From contig CAWBZG010000002.1 in the NCBI GenBank assembly GCA_963793245.1, forward strand, positions 806,001-870,000: a stretch of 64,000 bases of DNA, written 5' to 3'. The position numbers were made by a program, and so were the translations under genes. Shown here piece by piece: positions 42,032 to 53,683 of the stretch. Each line of letters starts with the position of its first letter. Within the stretch, counting starts at the first letter, position 1. Source of the stretch: CAXBBB01 sp963793245. Its GTDB lineage: Bacteria; Bacteroidota; Rhodothermia; Rhodothermales; BA12. Under the pieces are notes generated by a model that saw nothing but the letters and a program-made list of their open reading frames with translations, ran no database searches and had not been told where the DNA came from.

Positions 42032-44056
42032 CTACTCGTCGATGCGCTGCTCGGATGTGTCGGTGACGAGGGCGCGCACGATGTCGACGAACTCGGTGAC
42101 GACGAACGGTTTTGATATGTATCCGGTAAAGCCTTGGCTGAGAAAGCGCTCACGGTCGCCCGGTAAGGCGTAGGCGGTCAGCGCAAGAATGGGCGTTTCG
42201 GCGTAGCCTTCCATCGCGCGGATGGTGGCGAGGACGTCGGATCCGTTGGCGCCGTCGCCCAGGTTGATGTCCATCAGGATGGCGCGGTACCGCCGTTTGC
42301 GGGCCATGCGGAGTGCGTCGTCGGCGCTCGTGGCTATCGCGATGTCGCATACCGGCGCGAGCAGCGAGCGCAGCAGGTACTGCGTGTCCTCGTTGTCCTC
42401 GACGATCAGCAGGGCCGGGTCGGTCGGCGCCTCATCCGCTCCGGCGTGGTCGATCGAGCCTTCGTCGGCTTCCAGTTCTACGGTGAACCGACTCCCTTCG
42501 CCGGGCTGGGTGTCGACGCGCAGATTGCCGCCCATCATCTCGGTCAACCGTTTCGCGATCGACAGGCCCAAGCCCGATCCTTCGTGCGTGCGGCTCAGCC
42601 CCGACGACTCTTGCTCGAACGGCTGGAAGATGCGCGATAGAAACTCGCTCTTGATCCCGATGCCGGTGTCCTCGACGACGATCCGCACGCGCGGTCCCTT
42701 GGGTGTGCGCCGCGCGGTTAGCCGGAGCGTTACCGACCCCTCCTCGGTGAACTTGACCGCGTTGCCGACCAGATTGTTCAGGATGCTCGTCAGCGCTCCC
42801 GGATCGTAGCGGACGCGCCAGTTGTCGGCGTCGCGAGGATAGTCTTCGAGCAATTGGATGCCGTGCTCCTGAGCACGCGCGCGAAACAGGTGGGCGATTT
42901 CGCGCAGTTCAGGCACGATCGGAGCGCTCCCCATCGTCAGCCGACGCTTGCCGCTTTCGATAGCCGACAGATCGAGAATCAGGTTGAGTGTTTTGAGCAG
43001 CCGCGTTCCGCTACGCTCGATCCGGTCGGCGAACGTCCGCAACTCCTCTTGTTCGATGCGACGAGTGAGCAAGCCTGCAAACCCCAGGATGGCCGTGAGT
43101 GGCGTTCGAATTTCGTGGCTCATACTCGCCAGAAACTCCGTTTTGGCACGCGCAGCGGCTTCCGCACGCTCCTTCTCAAGGATCAGCCGCTCGTTGGCCT
43201 CTTGCAACTCACCTGTTGCCTGCCGTACCCGCAGGTCGAGGTTCTGGTTGAGTGACTCGTAATGCTGCTGCGCTTCGACGCGTTCGGTCACGTCGTTCTG
43301 CACCCCGACGAAGTGGGTGAGCGTCTCGCCCGTGTAGATCGGCGTGAGGTACAACTCGTTCCAAAACGGCGTGCCGTCCTTCTTGTAGTTCTGAATCGTC
43401 TGCTTGACGAACTCGCCCTGAACCAGCGCTCGGTGAATCGACGACCGCGCTTCGCTCTCTTCTGGGGCGCTGCCGTCCGGGGACTGCAAAAAGCGGCAGT
43501 TGCGCCCGATCACATCTTCGTAATCATACTGGGTCAGCGTCAAAAAACCCTCGTTGACGTACACGAGCGGCATATCCTCCTGCAGCGCGTCGGCTACGAC
43601 GATGGAGTTGTTGGCTGCTTCGACGGCGCGTTCGAGCATCTTCATCCGCTGGCTCGTCTCGCGCCGCTCGGTGACGTCGTAGAGCGTGACGAGCAGAGCC
43701 GAAACAGGCGGCGAATCGCGCAGGTCGCGGACTGAAACGACGAACCAGCGATCCGAGCCATCGGAGTGGCGCAGGCGGATTTCGAGCGGTCCGTCGACTC
43801 CGGCATCGACCAATTCGTCGACGGATTCCAGCGTGGCACCTTCTGCGCGGTTGGTGCCCGTAATGCGGCCGCGCAACGGGTGTGCGGACAACTCGTCGAC
43901 GCTGACGCCCAGCGCTTCACCCAGCGCGCGCGATCCGTAGAGCAGCGTCCAGTCTTCGCTCAGCGCCAGAATCGGCTGAGGGACGTTTTCAGCGAGGAAT
44001 GCGAGTTGATCGACGCTTTCGAGGCGCGTGATCTCGGTCCGGTCAGACGACGCCAC
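42032..44056 (-). CDS. Hybrid histidine kinase with PAS, LOV and receiver domains
   Basis: 674 residues, no membrane segment. PAS domain (about 18-130), then a LOV domain (about 140-260) with GRNCRFLQ (184-191; flavin-reactive Cys 187), NYKKDGTPFWN (223-233) and Gln in FVGVQND (253), the set that binds FMN. Next: a coiled-coil linker, HisKA with SMSHEIRTPL (His 314), HATPase with NLVGNAVKFT, DTGIGI and SGLGLSI, and a C-terminal receiver with ILMDINLG (Asp). Blue-light sensing is inferred from the complete LOV motif set. No separate output regulator is adjacent. Confidence 0.93.
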   Translation of the reverse strand: MASSDRTEITRLESVDQLAFLAENVPQPILALSEDWTLLYGSRALGEALGVSVDELSAHPLRGRITGTNRAEGATLESVDELVDAGVDGPLEIRLRHSDGSDRWFVVSVRDLRDSPPVSALLVTLYDVTERRETSQRMKMLERAVEAANNSIVVADALQEDMPLVYVNEGFLTLTQYDYEDVIGRNCRFLQSPDGSAPEESEARSSIHRALVQGEFVKQTIQNYKKDGTPFWNELYLTPIYTGETLTHFVGVQNDVTERVEAQQHYESLNQNLDLRVRQATGELQEANERLILEKERAEAAARAKTEFLASMSHEIRTPLTAILGFAGLLTRRIEQEELRTFADRIERSGTRLLKTLNLILDLSAIESGKRRLTMGSAPIVPELREIAHLFRARAQEHGIQLLEDYPRDADNWRVRYDPGALTSILNNLVGNAVKFTEEGSVTLRLTARRTPKGPRVRIVVEDTGIGIKSEFLSRIFQPFEQESSGLSRTHEGSGLGLSIAKRLTEMMGGNLRVDTQPGEGSRFTVELEADEGSIDHAGADEAPTDPALLIVEDNEDTQYLLRSLLAPVCDIAIATSADDALRMARKRRYRAILMDINLGDGANGSDVLATIRAMEGYAETPILALTAYALPGDRERFLSQGFTGYISKPFVVTEFVDIVRALVTDTSEQRIDE

Positions 44057-44092
44057 AGGAGGGGAGGTGATGGTGGGTGAGACAAGGACGGT

Positions 44093-45049
44093 CTAGCCGT
44101 CTTCGTCTTTCTCGTAGGCTTCGATGATCTCTTTGACGAGCCGGTGGCGCACCACATCCGACTTTTGAAAGTCGACGAAGCCGATACCCTCCACGTCCGA
44201 CAAGATGCGGCGCACGTGGACCAGTCCCGATTGCTCGCGCGAGGGCAGGTCGGTTTGCGTCACGTCGCCTGTCACGATGGCGCGGCTGTTGGTGCCCAGA
44301 CGCGTCAAAAACATCTTCATCTGCGATGTCGTCGCGTTCTGCGCTTCGTCCAGAATGACGAACGCCGAGTCGAGCGTCCGCCCGCGCATGAACGCCAGCG
44401 GCACGATCTCGACGATGTTCTGGTCCATGTTGGCGCGCAGCTTTTCGAGCGACATCATGGATTCGAGCGCATCGTAGAGCGGGCGCAGATACGGGTCGAT
44501 CTTGTCGCGTAGGTCGCCGGGCAAGAAGCCCAATCGCTCGCCTGCTTCGACCGCCGGGCGCGTCAGCACGATCTTTTTGACCTGCCGACTCTTGAGCGCC
44601 GCCACGCCCAGAGCGACCGCCACGTACGTCTTGCCCGTTCCCGCCGGGCCGACGGCGAACAAGACATCGTTCTGTCGCGCCTTGCCGATCATCTCGGTCT
44701 GCGTCGGCGTCTTGCTGCGGACGATGCCGCCGCTCGCGGTGTGCAGGATCACGTCGCGTGCGCCGCCGACGGATTGCGGAATGCGGTCTGTGGCGCCCGA
44801 GAGCGCGAGAACGGTGTCTACGTCGTTTTCGGTCAGCGTGCCGTTGCGCGTCAGAAGGACCGACAGTTCGTGGATCACCTGTTCGATGCGTTCTACCTCC
44901 TCGTTCGGGCCACGTAGGTAGATGGTGGTGCCCCGTGCGGTGACAGTGGTTCCGGGGAACGCGGTGTCGATGCGGCGCAGGTAGGTGTCGTTGAAGCCGA
45001 ACAGCAGCAGCGGCTCGACTTGGTCGATGTGGAGGCTTTTCTCGGTCAA
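44093..45049 (-). CDS. phoH: PhoH-like ATPase
   Basis: About 318 residues. PhoH/YbeZ family; partner of YbeY in ribosome maturation in other bacteria. N-terminal KH-like part (ARGTTIYLRGPNEEVERIEQVI), Walker A GPAGTGKTYVAVALG, LTRPAVEAGERLGFLPGD, FMRGRTLDSAFVILDEAQN (Walker B) and TGDVTQTDLP. Start taken at TTG 45049, giving MTEKSLHIDQVEPLLLFG, which matches the family start; the frame runs up to a GTG at 45106. Divergent from dapF. Confidence 0.93.
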   Translation of the reverse strand: MTEKSLHIDQVEPLLLFGFNDTYLRRIDTAFPGTTVTARGTTIYLRGPNEEVERIEQVIHELSVLLTRNGTLTENDVDTVLALSGATDRIPQSVGGARDVILHTASGGIVRSKTPTQTEMIGKARQNDVLFAVGPAGTGKTYVAVALGVAALKSRQVKKIVLTRPAVEAGERLGFLPGDLRDKIDPYLRPLYDALESMMSLEKLRANMDQNIVEIVPLAFMRGRTLDSAFVILDEAQNATTSQMKMFLTRLGTNSRAIVTGDVTQTDLPSREQSGLVHVRRILSDVEGIGFVDFQKSDVVRHRLVKEIIEAYEKDEDG

Positions 45050-45111
45050 GGGAATGGGTTGGGGCGGAACGAACCAGTGCGCCCGTCGATCAGACGAGCA
45101 CACCAAAAGAT

Positions 45112-46014
45112 ATGCAGACGTATATGACGCCTACCCTCGTGGTTGAGTTCGCCAAATGGAGCGGCGCAGGCAACGATTTCATCGCCCTCGACAACCGCTT
45201 CTACGCGCTGTCTGACGACGAAGCCGCTCGCCTTGCCGTCCACCTCTGCGACCGCAGAACAGGCATCGGGGCCGACGGTCTGCTCCTGCTCTCAGTCGAC
45301 GGCGACCCGTTCGACACGCAGTCCGCCGACCCCCGCATGACGATCTACAACGCCGATGGATCGCGGGCGACGATGTGCGGAAACGGCGCCCGCTGCATGG
45401 CTCGCATCGCCGCCGAGTCCGGTTTCGGGGCGACGGGCGACGCTTCAACCGCACTCACGCTCCAGACCGATGCGGGGCCTGTTCACGCGCGCATCGATGC
45501 GTCACACGTCACACTCTCCCTGCCCGATGCCCGAGACCTGCGCACGCTGAACATCGGCGAGTTCGAGGTCTTTTACGCCTGGACTGGGACCGAGCACGCC
45601 GTCGTCTGGACCGATGACGTGGACGCTGTAGACGTTGAGGCGGTTGGTCGCCGATTGCGGCACGCCGACGTGTGGGGCGACAAGGGGGCCAACGTGACGT
45701 TTGCCGAAGTGACGAGTCCCGGACGGATCCGCGTTCGGACGTTTGAGAAAGGAGTCGAGGCCGAAACGCTGGCGTGTGGAACGGGCGCCGTCGCAGCCGG
45801 ACTCGCGGCGGCGTCCGTCGGCTCGGCTCACGTCGAGGGCGAGCGGTCGAGCGTCGAGGTCGAGGCGCGCGGCGGCACGCTGTCGGTCGGCTTCGACTGG
45901 ACGGGCGGGGCGCTGCTTCCGGCTTCGATTTCGGGCGTCACGCTCGGCGGTCCGGCCAGGCGGCTGTTTCGGGGGACATTCGCGCTGGGAAGATCAGGAT
46001 TCGAGCCAGAATAG
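45112..46014 (+). CDS. dapF: Diaminopimelate epimerase
   Basis: 300 residues (289-296 is common, a little more if ATG 45124 is used). Interconverts LL- and meso-diaminopimelate for lysine and peptidoglycan. FAKWSGAGNDFIALDNR, CGNGARCMARIA (first catalytic Cys) and TLACGTGAVAAGLA (second Cys) are present, with RTGIGADGLLLL between. Divergent from phoH with a 62-base gap. The GACCTGGCAGGTC palindrome follows three bases past the stop. Confidence 0.95.
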   Translation: MQTYMTPTLVVEFAKWSGAGNDFIALDNRFYALSDDEAARLAVHLCDRRTGIGADGLLLLSVDGDPFDTQSADPRMTIYNADGSRATMCGNGARCMARIAAESGFGATGDASTALTLQTDAGPVHARIDASHVTLSLPDARDLRTLNIGEFEVFYAWTGTEHAVVWTDDVDAVDVEAVGRRLRHADVWGDKGANVTFAEVTSPGRIRVRTFEKGVEAETLACGTGAVAAGLAAASVGSAHVEGERSSVEVEARGGTLSVGFDWTGGALLPASISGVTLGGPARRLFRGTFALGRSGFEPE

Positions 46015-46016
46015 GA

Positions 46017-46029
46017 GACCTGGCAGGTC
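46017..46029. repeat. GACCTGGCAGGTC palindrome after dapF
   Basis: Three bases beyond the dapF stop, followed by CGCG; the complement of the element at 37440-37452. A short stem may form with the GC-rich flank. Confidence 0.55.
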
Positions 46030-46138
46030 CGCGCAGGCCAATCCGCCCCAACGGTATCGCGCATTCTCGATCGCACTTCGCTCGCCAGGCCCGGCGCGCG
46101 CCCTAGTTTTCGGCTCTCGCTCATTGCACGCCTCACTC

Positions 46139-46702
46139 ATGCCGCAGCCCACGAAACACGTCGTCGTCAAAGGAGAACGCTTCCGAGTCCACCTCAGCCG
46201 AGACGAGTTGCGCCTCCGCGTCGCCGAACTCGGCCAGCAGATCACGCGCGACTACGCCGGTAAGAAGCCGATTTTCATCGGCGTACTCAACGGCGCGATC
46301 ATGTTCATGTCCGACCTGCTGCGCGCCGTCGACCTGGACTGCGAGATCGACTTCATCAAGCTCTCCAGCTACGGCGCTGAAAAGGTGTCGTCCGGCAACG
46401 TGACCAAGCTCAAAGGCATTGATGCCGACCTGAAGGACCGCCACGTCATCTTCGTCGAGGACATCGTCGACACTGGCCTTTCGATGCAATTCCTGATGGA
46501 TCTGGTGCAAGAGTCCAACCCGGCGTCGGTCGCCGTGGCGACGCTGCTGCACAAGCACGAGGCCACGCGCGTGCCGCTGACGCTCGACTACGTCGGCTAT
46601 CGGATTCCCAACCAGTTCGTGATCGGTTATGGACTCGACTGGGGCCAGATCGGGCGCAACCTGCCCGAACTCTATATCCTCGACGAGCCAGGCAAAAACT
46701 GA
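46139..46702 (+). CDS. hpt: Hypoxanthine phosphoribosyltransferase
   Basis: 187 residues. Purine salvage: hypoxanthine (and guanine) with PRPP to IMP/GMP. IFIGVLNGAIMFMSDLLR, then DFIKLSSYG (loop), FVEDIVDTGLSMQFL (the PRPP-binding motif) and VIGYGLDWGQIGRNLPELYIL at the C-terminus. ATG 46139 is preceded by GCCTCACTC. The 124-base gap to dapF carries the repeat palindrome. Confidence 0.95.
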   Translation: MPQPTKHVVVKGERFRVHLSRDELRLRVAELGQQITRDYAGKKPIFIGVLNGAIMFMSDLLRAVDLDCEIDFIKLSSYGAEKVSSGNVTKLKGIDADLKDRHVIFVEDIVDTGLSMQFLMDLVQESNPASVAVATLLHKHEATRVPLTLDYVGYRIPNQFVIGYGLDWGQIGRNLPELYILDEPGKN

Positions 46703-46799
46703 GTCCTTCTCGCGACGACGAACGATGAATCGGGCCGCCTGGTGAGGCCGCAGGAATCCGGCGTTTAATCTGACGAAAAGGGATCCGATACCTCTATCG

Positions 46800-48599
<1,800 letters not shown>

Positions 48600-49932
48600 T
48601 CTAGCGAAATCCTGCACGGTCCCGTCGCGCTCGCGGATCAGAATCGGCTCAGAGTACGCCGTGTTCGCGACCTCACCGAAGTGCAGGTAGTAGGGGACGA
48701 TGCTGCTTGCTTCCGAAGCATCGGCGTGACCGCGCGCGCGAATCCAGCCTTCGACTTCGGCCCGCCAAACGTCCCGCTCTTCGTCCGTTGGTGGAGCATC
48801 GAGAAACGTCACGATGGGCAGGCGTCGATTCAGAAAGCGACTCGAAAGGTCGGCGAGAACGGCGTCGCCCGAATGCTGCCACGCTTTGAGCGACACGAGC
48901 ACGTCGGCGTCGTCGAGGGCGCAGAAGGCGCGTTGCACGTCGGCATCGGCAAGGTCGCCGGGCGTCACGTCGCGTTGGAGGAAGAAGCGCAAGCCGGGCG
49001 CACAGGCATTGGCGATCGCAGCGTCGCCTTCTCGAATCGCGCGGCGAGCGCGGGCGAGCGCCATCCGCAAGACGAAATCGCCCGCGAGCACGGTTTTGTG
49101 CAGATATACCTGCCAGTACATCAGCCGCCGACTGACGAGAAAGTTCTCGACGGCATAGATGCCCTTGGACTCGACGACCAGACGGCTGCCCTCGCGTCCG
49201 TGCGACGGCTCGACGCGCAGCGTCTTGATCAGCCGGTCGACCCCGACTTCGCCCTCGACAACCCCGGTGAAGTAGCTGTCGCGCCGCAGGTAGTCGAGCC
49301 GATCGACGTCGAGTTGACCTGATATCAGCCGGTGGAAAAACGGACGCACGTAGGCGTCATCGAACATCTGCAGCGTCAGGTCGAGCGCGCCGCCGAGTCG
49401 AGTATTGAGCGAGACGATCAGCGCTCTGCTGACCTGCTCGTGGTGGACGCCTTCCATCAGCGTCGGCTCAAGGGTGTGCGAAAAAGGACCGTGGCCGATG
49501 TCGTGGAGCAGGGCAGCGGCGAGCGCGGCGGTGTACTCGGCGTCCGAAATCGGCGTGCCCTTGCCTCTGAGAACGGACAGCGCCTCCTGCATCAGCGCCA
49601 TCGCTCCGAGCGCGTGACCGAAGCGGCTGTGCTCGGCTCCGGGGAAGACCAGATGACCGACGCCCAACTGCCGGATCCGCCGCAGCCTCTGCATCTCGGG
49701 GCGCTCGACAAGTCCGAGTAGTAACCCGTGCGGGACAGATACGAACCCGTGGACCGGATCGGAAAAGACTTTGTAGCGGCGTTCCAAAAGGCGTTGGGCA
49801 GAGAGGTGCCGCAAGGTCGCGTCCATGTGGTATCCTGTGCAACTCGGGCGAACGGAAGCCGGAAGCCTGACACGTCGCTGAAGCCTGTCGCGTTTGAGAA
49901 GGGGGAAGCCGCGTCCATCTATCGCTTTCCTT

Positions 49933-51243
49933 GTGCCTGACCTCGCCACCCGCTACCGCTACGCCCTCGCTGAGTTGTTACGCGGATCGGGCCTGCCGCC
50001 GGACGCCGATCATGCGCTCGTGCGCTCGTGGCTCGCGCCTTCGGATGCCGCACGCGTCGTGTTCGAGCATCCGTCGCGAATGACACGCTCAGGTTTACGC
50101 TCTCATGCTGCATATGGCGAAGCGGCACCCGTTCCGCTGTGGCACCCGGACGGCTCGCCTGACCTGGTCGGCTCGGCGTTTTACTGGCTGGCCGGGCTGG
50201 ACGAACTCCGCACTCGGGAGCGCGACACGCACGGACGCGCGCGCTCATCTGACAGTCTGCTCGTCCAGTCGGGAAGTGCGACGCGTCCTCTGGTCGACGT
50301 GTATCGACGGTGGCTACTCGCTGACGCGGTTGCGTCTGATTTGCGCGTGGAGGAGGAGCGAGGCTGGTCGTTTTGCGTCACGCACGACATCGACGCGCTG
50401 CGCAAATGGCGACCGGGCATCGTCTGGCGCGAAATCGGTCAGCGGGCGTTGGGGAATCGGTTAGGCGAATCGGCCGGACGGCGACTGCGGCGTCTCACGT
50501 CGGCTGCGCGGGGCATCGTCACGCTGGGTGATCCGTATGCCGATTCTCCGTCGCAACTCGCCGAGGTCTCGGAGCGCCACGGTGGATGCGCCACGTTTCT
50601 GTTCAAAGCCGAAGCCCGTTCGATTTACGACGTGAACTACCCGGTTCCGCACCGCACGCTCGCCGACTTGCGAAGCCGAGGCCACGAAATCGGTCTTCAC
50701 CCGTCGCACGCCTCTTTCGACGACCCGTCCGCTCTGGTGCGGGAAGCCGAATTACTCAGTCTCCCCAAGCGGTTCGTCCACCGTGCCCACTACCTGCGGT
50801 ACGATACGCTTCGCTCGCCCGGCCTGCTCGCACGCTCCGGCATCTCAGTCGACAGCACGTTGGGCTGGGACGACTGCGCTGGTTTCCGCCGTGCTACGGC
50901 TCGTCCGTTCCGCCTCTACGACTTGCTCGCCGACGCACCGACTGACGTCGTAGAGATCCCGCTCGTCCTCATGGACGGCGCGCTGTTCAACCGGCAACAT
51001 CTGTCGCTTACGGAAGCCCAAACCCTCACTCAGAACGTGCTCGACCAGACGCGCCGATCCAACGGAGCGGTCGCCGCGCTGTGGCACCATCACACCTTCG
51101 ACGCCAACGAAGCCCCCGGCTGGGCCGATCACTTCGAATCGACCATGCATGCCGCGCGGACAACTGGCGCTCTGCTCGCAACACTCTCTCAGGCTGCCGC
51201 TATCCTGCCAACAGCGCATCCTGCGCCGCTAAGTCGCGCGTGA
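49933..51243 (+). CDS. Polysaccharide deacetylase-like protein
   Basis: About 436 residues from GTG 49933 (TTG 49894 is an upstream alternative). N-terminal part resembles the DUF7033-type segment (YRYALAELLRGSGL, PVPLWHPDGSPDLVGSAFYWLAG), then a deacetylase-like barrel with FCVTHDIDALRKWRPG (the metal Asp-Asp), ATFLFKAEARS, GHEIGLHPSHAS (zinc His) and IPLVLMDGALF. Such proteins deacetylate sugars or act as inactive binding forms; a surface-polysaccharide role is likely. Its 3' end overlaps the convergent lipase gene by 44 bases. Confidence 0.8.
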   Translation: MPDLATRYRYALAELLRGSGLPPDADHALVRSWLAPSDAARVVFEHPSRMTRSGLRSHAAYGEAAPVPLWHPDGSPDLVGSAFYWLAGLDELRTRERDTHGRARSSDSLLVQSGSATRPLVDVYRRWLLADAVASDLRVEEERGWSFCVTHDIDALRKWRPGIVWREIGQRALGNRLGESAGRRLRRLTSAARGIVTLGDPYADSPSQLAEVSERHGGCATFLFKAEARSIYDVNYPVPHRTLADLRSRGHEIGLHPSHASFDDPSALVREAELLSLPKRFVHRAHYLRYDTLRSPGLLARSGISVDSTLGWDDCAGFRRATARPFRLYDLLADAPTDVVEIPLVLMDGALFNRQHLSLTEAQTLTQNVLDQTRRSNGAVAALWHHHTFDANEAPGWADHFESTMHAARTTGALLATLSQAAAILPTAHPAPLSRA

Positions 51244-52076
51244 TCGTGCGGTAGAAGTGCAGCGCGTCGAACTCGCCCGTCAGTGCCCGCTTTCAGCCCA
51301 ACCTGCTCGGCATGGTCGGCGTCGATGGTGCCGCAGAAGTAGCCCCATTTGGCGCTCCTGACGCTCACGAGACCGTCGTTCAGTCCCTCGTTTGCGTAGA
51401 TGAGCCGGTTCTGGATCGTCAGCAGGGGGTTGATGCCTACGCGCGTACCCTTGCCCGCTCGCCCGGCGTACGAGGCGTAGCGCACGTCGGGGTGGTCGGG
51501 CGTCGATGGGTTGAACGTCTCCTCCAGGTAGCGGGGCGTCAGTTCGTGCGTGGCCCGGGCGATGTCCGACGTGGTGCCCGTCATCGCCGTTGCCGCAAAC
51601 CAGTCGACGGCGCCCGCCAGCAACTCGCGGAGGCGTTCGGGTTGCTCCTCTACGATTTGTGCGATCCCGCTGCCTCGGTGCGGCGTCGACACCGTGGTGA
51701 GCGAGCGGACGTAGGCGTGGCCGCCTAGGTGGGTGATCAGGTGCCGAGCGTCCAGCCCGCCCATAGAGTGCGCGATCAGGTGGACCGATGCGGCCCCGGT
51801 TTCGTCCAGGATCGCTCGGATGCGTTCGTTCCACATGGCTGCTCGCACTGCCGTCGTGTGGTAGGGCGACACGTTTGGGGCGTAGGCTTGGACGCCGTAC
51901 TGTCGCAGGTCCATCGCTTCCTCGTGGAGATGACCGCGTCGTTTCAGCCCGGCGAGCAGCCCGAAACCGTGCAGCAGCACCAGCGGACACCGCAAGCCGA
52001 TCACTTGCGGCTGGGGAAATGGTTCGAGACTGGCGAACTTGGTCACCGCCGTAGCTGCGAGGTCGAGCAGGGCCAT
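51200..52076 (-). CDS. Alpha/beta-hydrolase lipase/esterase (frameshifted)
   Basis: Begins LRCPLVLLHGFGLLAG (oxyanion HGFG), then LRQYGVQAYAPNVSPYHT and the nucleophile elbow LIAHSMGGLDARHLI, TVSTPHRGSGIA, then a C-terminal part where DHAEQVGLKAGTDG should be followed by EFDALHFYRTITRDLAAQDALLAG in the next frame. Shortening the run at 51276-51278 by one base joins the pieces and gives 291 residues, ending at 51200. Similar to cell-associated triacylglycerol lipases of the Pseudomonas/Burkholderia type. Four bases downstream of the membrane kinase-like gene. Confidence 0.85.
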
Positions 52077-52079
52077 AGG

Positions 52080-52688
52080 TCAGGAGAGAAACCAGAGCGC
52101 AGCCGCGCCGATCAGCGGGACACGGACGTTATCGTTGATGCTCAGTGGAAGCGCCTCGGCCAGCGTCATCACGCCGACGACCAGGGCCACGACGGGCGAC
52201 GCGCCGATGCCGACGGCCAACACCAACGTGCACGTGATCGCAAACGCCAGCGAGCCTTCCACGGTCCGCGAAGTGCCCAGCCACTTGAAACGTCCGACCG
52301 AGCGGCCAACCAGCGCTGCGGCGGCGTCGGCGAGCATGAACGCGGCGAAGATCCATCCCGCAGATCGCACGTCGGGCCACCAAGCCAGCAGCGCCGCCGT
52401 AATCAGCACCCACGTCGCCCCGTTGAGTACGACGCCCTGGGTGGTGTCGCGTTCGGACGCGCGCATCATGAAGCCGAACAGTTTGTCGACCGTCCGCGCT
52501 ACCCACGGCACGAACGCCCGCGATGCGTCGATACTCGCCGCTAGCACCGCTGACGCGCCGAAAAACGCCCGCGAAAGCTCGGGTGGAAACAGCGTCAGCA
52601 TAACGGGAACGACGAGCGCGACCAGGTGAAGCGCCTTTCGCACCCCTTCGGCTTTGAGCGTGAGCGGGTGCAGCGAGTCCGAAGCCAT
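52080..52688 (-). CDS. Dolichol/phytol kinase-like membrane protein (CDP-alcohol or SEC59/VTE5 type)
   Basis: 202 residues, about six membrane helices. KALHLVALVVPVMLTLFPP at the start, the FMLADAAAALVGRSVGRFKW block (the metal-binding Asp-Ala-Ala-Ala-x-x-x-G motif seen in phosphatidate cytidylyltransferase- and dolichol-kinase-like enzymes), then TVEGSLAFAITCTLV and MTLAEALPLSINDNVRVPL. Family members use CTP to phosphorylate a prenyl alcohol such as phytol or a lipid. Followed directly by the lipase gene. ATG 52688 chosen by the family length. Confidence 0.78.
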   Translation of the reverse strand: MASDSLHPLTLKAEGVRKALHLVALVVPVMLTLFPPELSRAFFGASAVLAASIDASRAFVPWVARTVDKLFGFMMRASERDTTQGVVLNGATWVLITAALLAWWPDVRSAGWIFAAFMLADAAAALVGRSVGRFKWLGTSRTVEGSLAFAITCTLVLAVGIGASPVVALVVGVMTLAEALPLSINDNVRVPLIGAAALWFLS

Positions 52689-52783
52689 AGCCTGTAAAAT
52701 AGGCGCTGGACACGCGCCGATGTGCCGAATCCGATCCCACTTCGATGCGTTGGTCGGCTTTCTCTTCTTCACGTCCGGCGCCC

Positions 52784-53683
52784 ATGCCCTCGCTCCTGAT
52801 CACCCTGCTCGGCGTCGCGCTGGGGGCGGGCATCTGGCTCTACGTGCTCCGCCGCTACGACCGCGTCGAGCCGGAGGCGATCCGCCACTTGCTGATGGTC
52901 GGCATCGTCGGTGGAGGAGCGAGCCTCGTGGCTGCTGTGATCATGAACAGCTGGGTCGGCGGGCGCTTCGGTGTGTACCTCGACACGTTGGGAACGGTGG
53001 ATCTTCCGCTGAGCAAACTGGTCGGGCTGACGCTGGCCACAGGTTTCGTCGAGGAAACGCTCAAGCTTATCGCTGCCATCGTCGCTACGCGTTGGCTAGG
53101 CGACTTCGACGAGCCGGTCGACGGCATGATCTACGCCATGACGACGGCGCTGGGCTTCGCCGCGTTCGAGAACGTGCTCTATGCCTATCAGTACGGCAAT
53201 CAACTGCTGCTGTCGCGCTTTTTGTGGCCCGTTCCCGCACACATGGCCTATGCTGCCGTTTGGGGCTACGGCATGGTGCTGGCCCGATACGCGTCGTCGC
53301 GCAGACCAGGCTGGGTCGTGATCGCGCCGTATCTGGTCGCCGCTGCAGTGCTGCATGCCGCCGCCAACTTGGGGCTGCTGTGGGGGACGAGATGGACCAT
53401 CGCCGGAAGCCTGACCGTCCTCGTCGGCTTGGGCGTGTTGGCGCACGTGCGGATGCATAAGCTGGTCGCGAGCAGCCCGTTCCTCAAGCCTGGGGTGTGC
53501 GCCGAGTGCGGCGAGATCAACGAGCCGCACGCTGCCGTCTGCTCGAACTGCCACGCGGACTTGGTCGGCGATGAGATCTTTACGCCGTGCCCATGCGGAC
53601 TGGTGCGCATCCCCGCCGAAGCCCACCTCTGCACCCGCTGCGGGCGCGACATCGACCAAGCCCTCTATTCCTACGACGAATGA
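52784..53683 (+). CDS. PrsW-like membrane protease with C-terminal double zinc ribbon
   Basis: 299 residues. Seven or so membrane helices. Conserved EE in TGFVEETLKLIAA (residues 90-91) and the FAAFEN motif (125-130), which in PrsW/CAAX-protease-type (M82) enzymes carry the catalytic glutamates; the third site is HMAYAAVWG. The C-terminal about 60 residues have two zinc ribbons: CAECGE..CSNC and CPCGLV..CTRCG, which may bind partners or nucleic acid. PrsW cleaves an anti-sigma factor in Bacillus; a target here is unknown. The stop overlaps the next ATG (ATGA). Confidence 0.85.
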   Translation: MPSLLITLLGVALGAGIWLYVLRRYDRVEPEAIRHLLMVGIVGGGASLVAAVIMNSWVGGRFGVYLDTLGTVDLPLSKLVGLTLATGFVEETLKLIAAIVATRWLGDFDEPVDGMIYAMTTALGFAAFENVLYAYQYGNQLLLSRFLWPVPAHMAYAAVWGYGMVLARYASSRRPGWVVIAPYLVAAAVLHAAANLGLLWGTRWTIAGSLTVLVGLGVLAHVRMHKLVASSPFLKPGVCAECGEINEPHAAVCSNCHADLVGDEIFTPCPCGLVRIPAEAHLCTRCGRDIDQALYSYDE

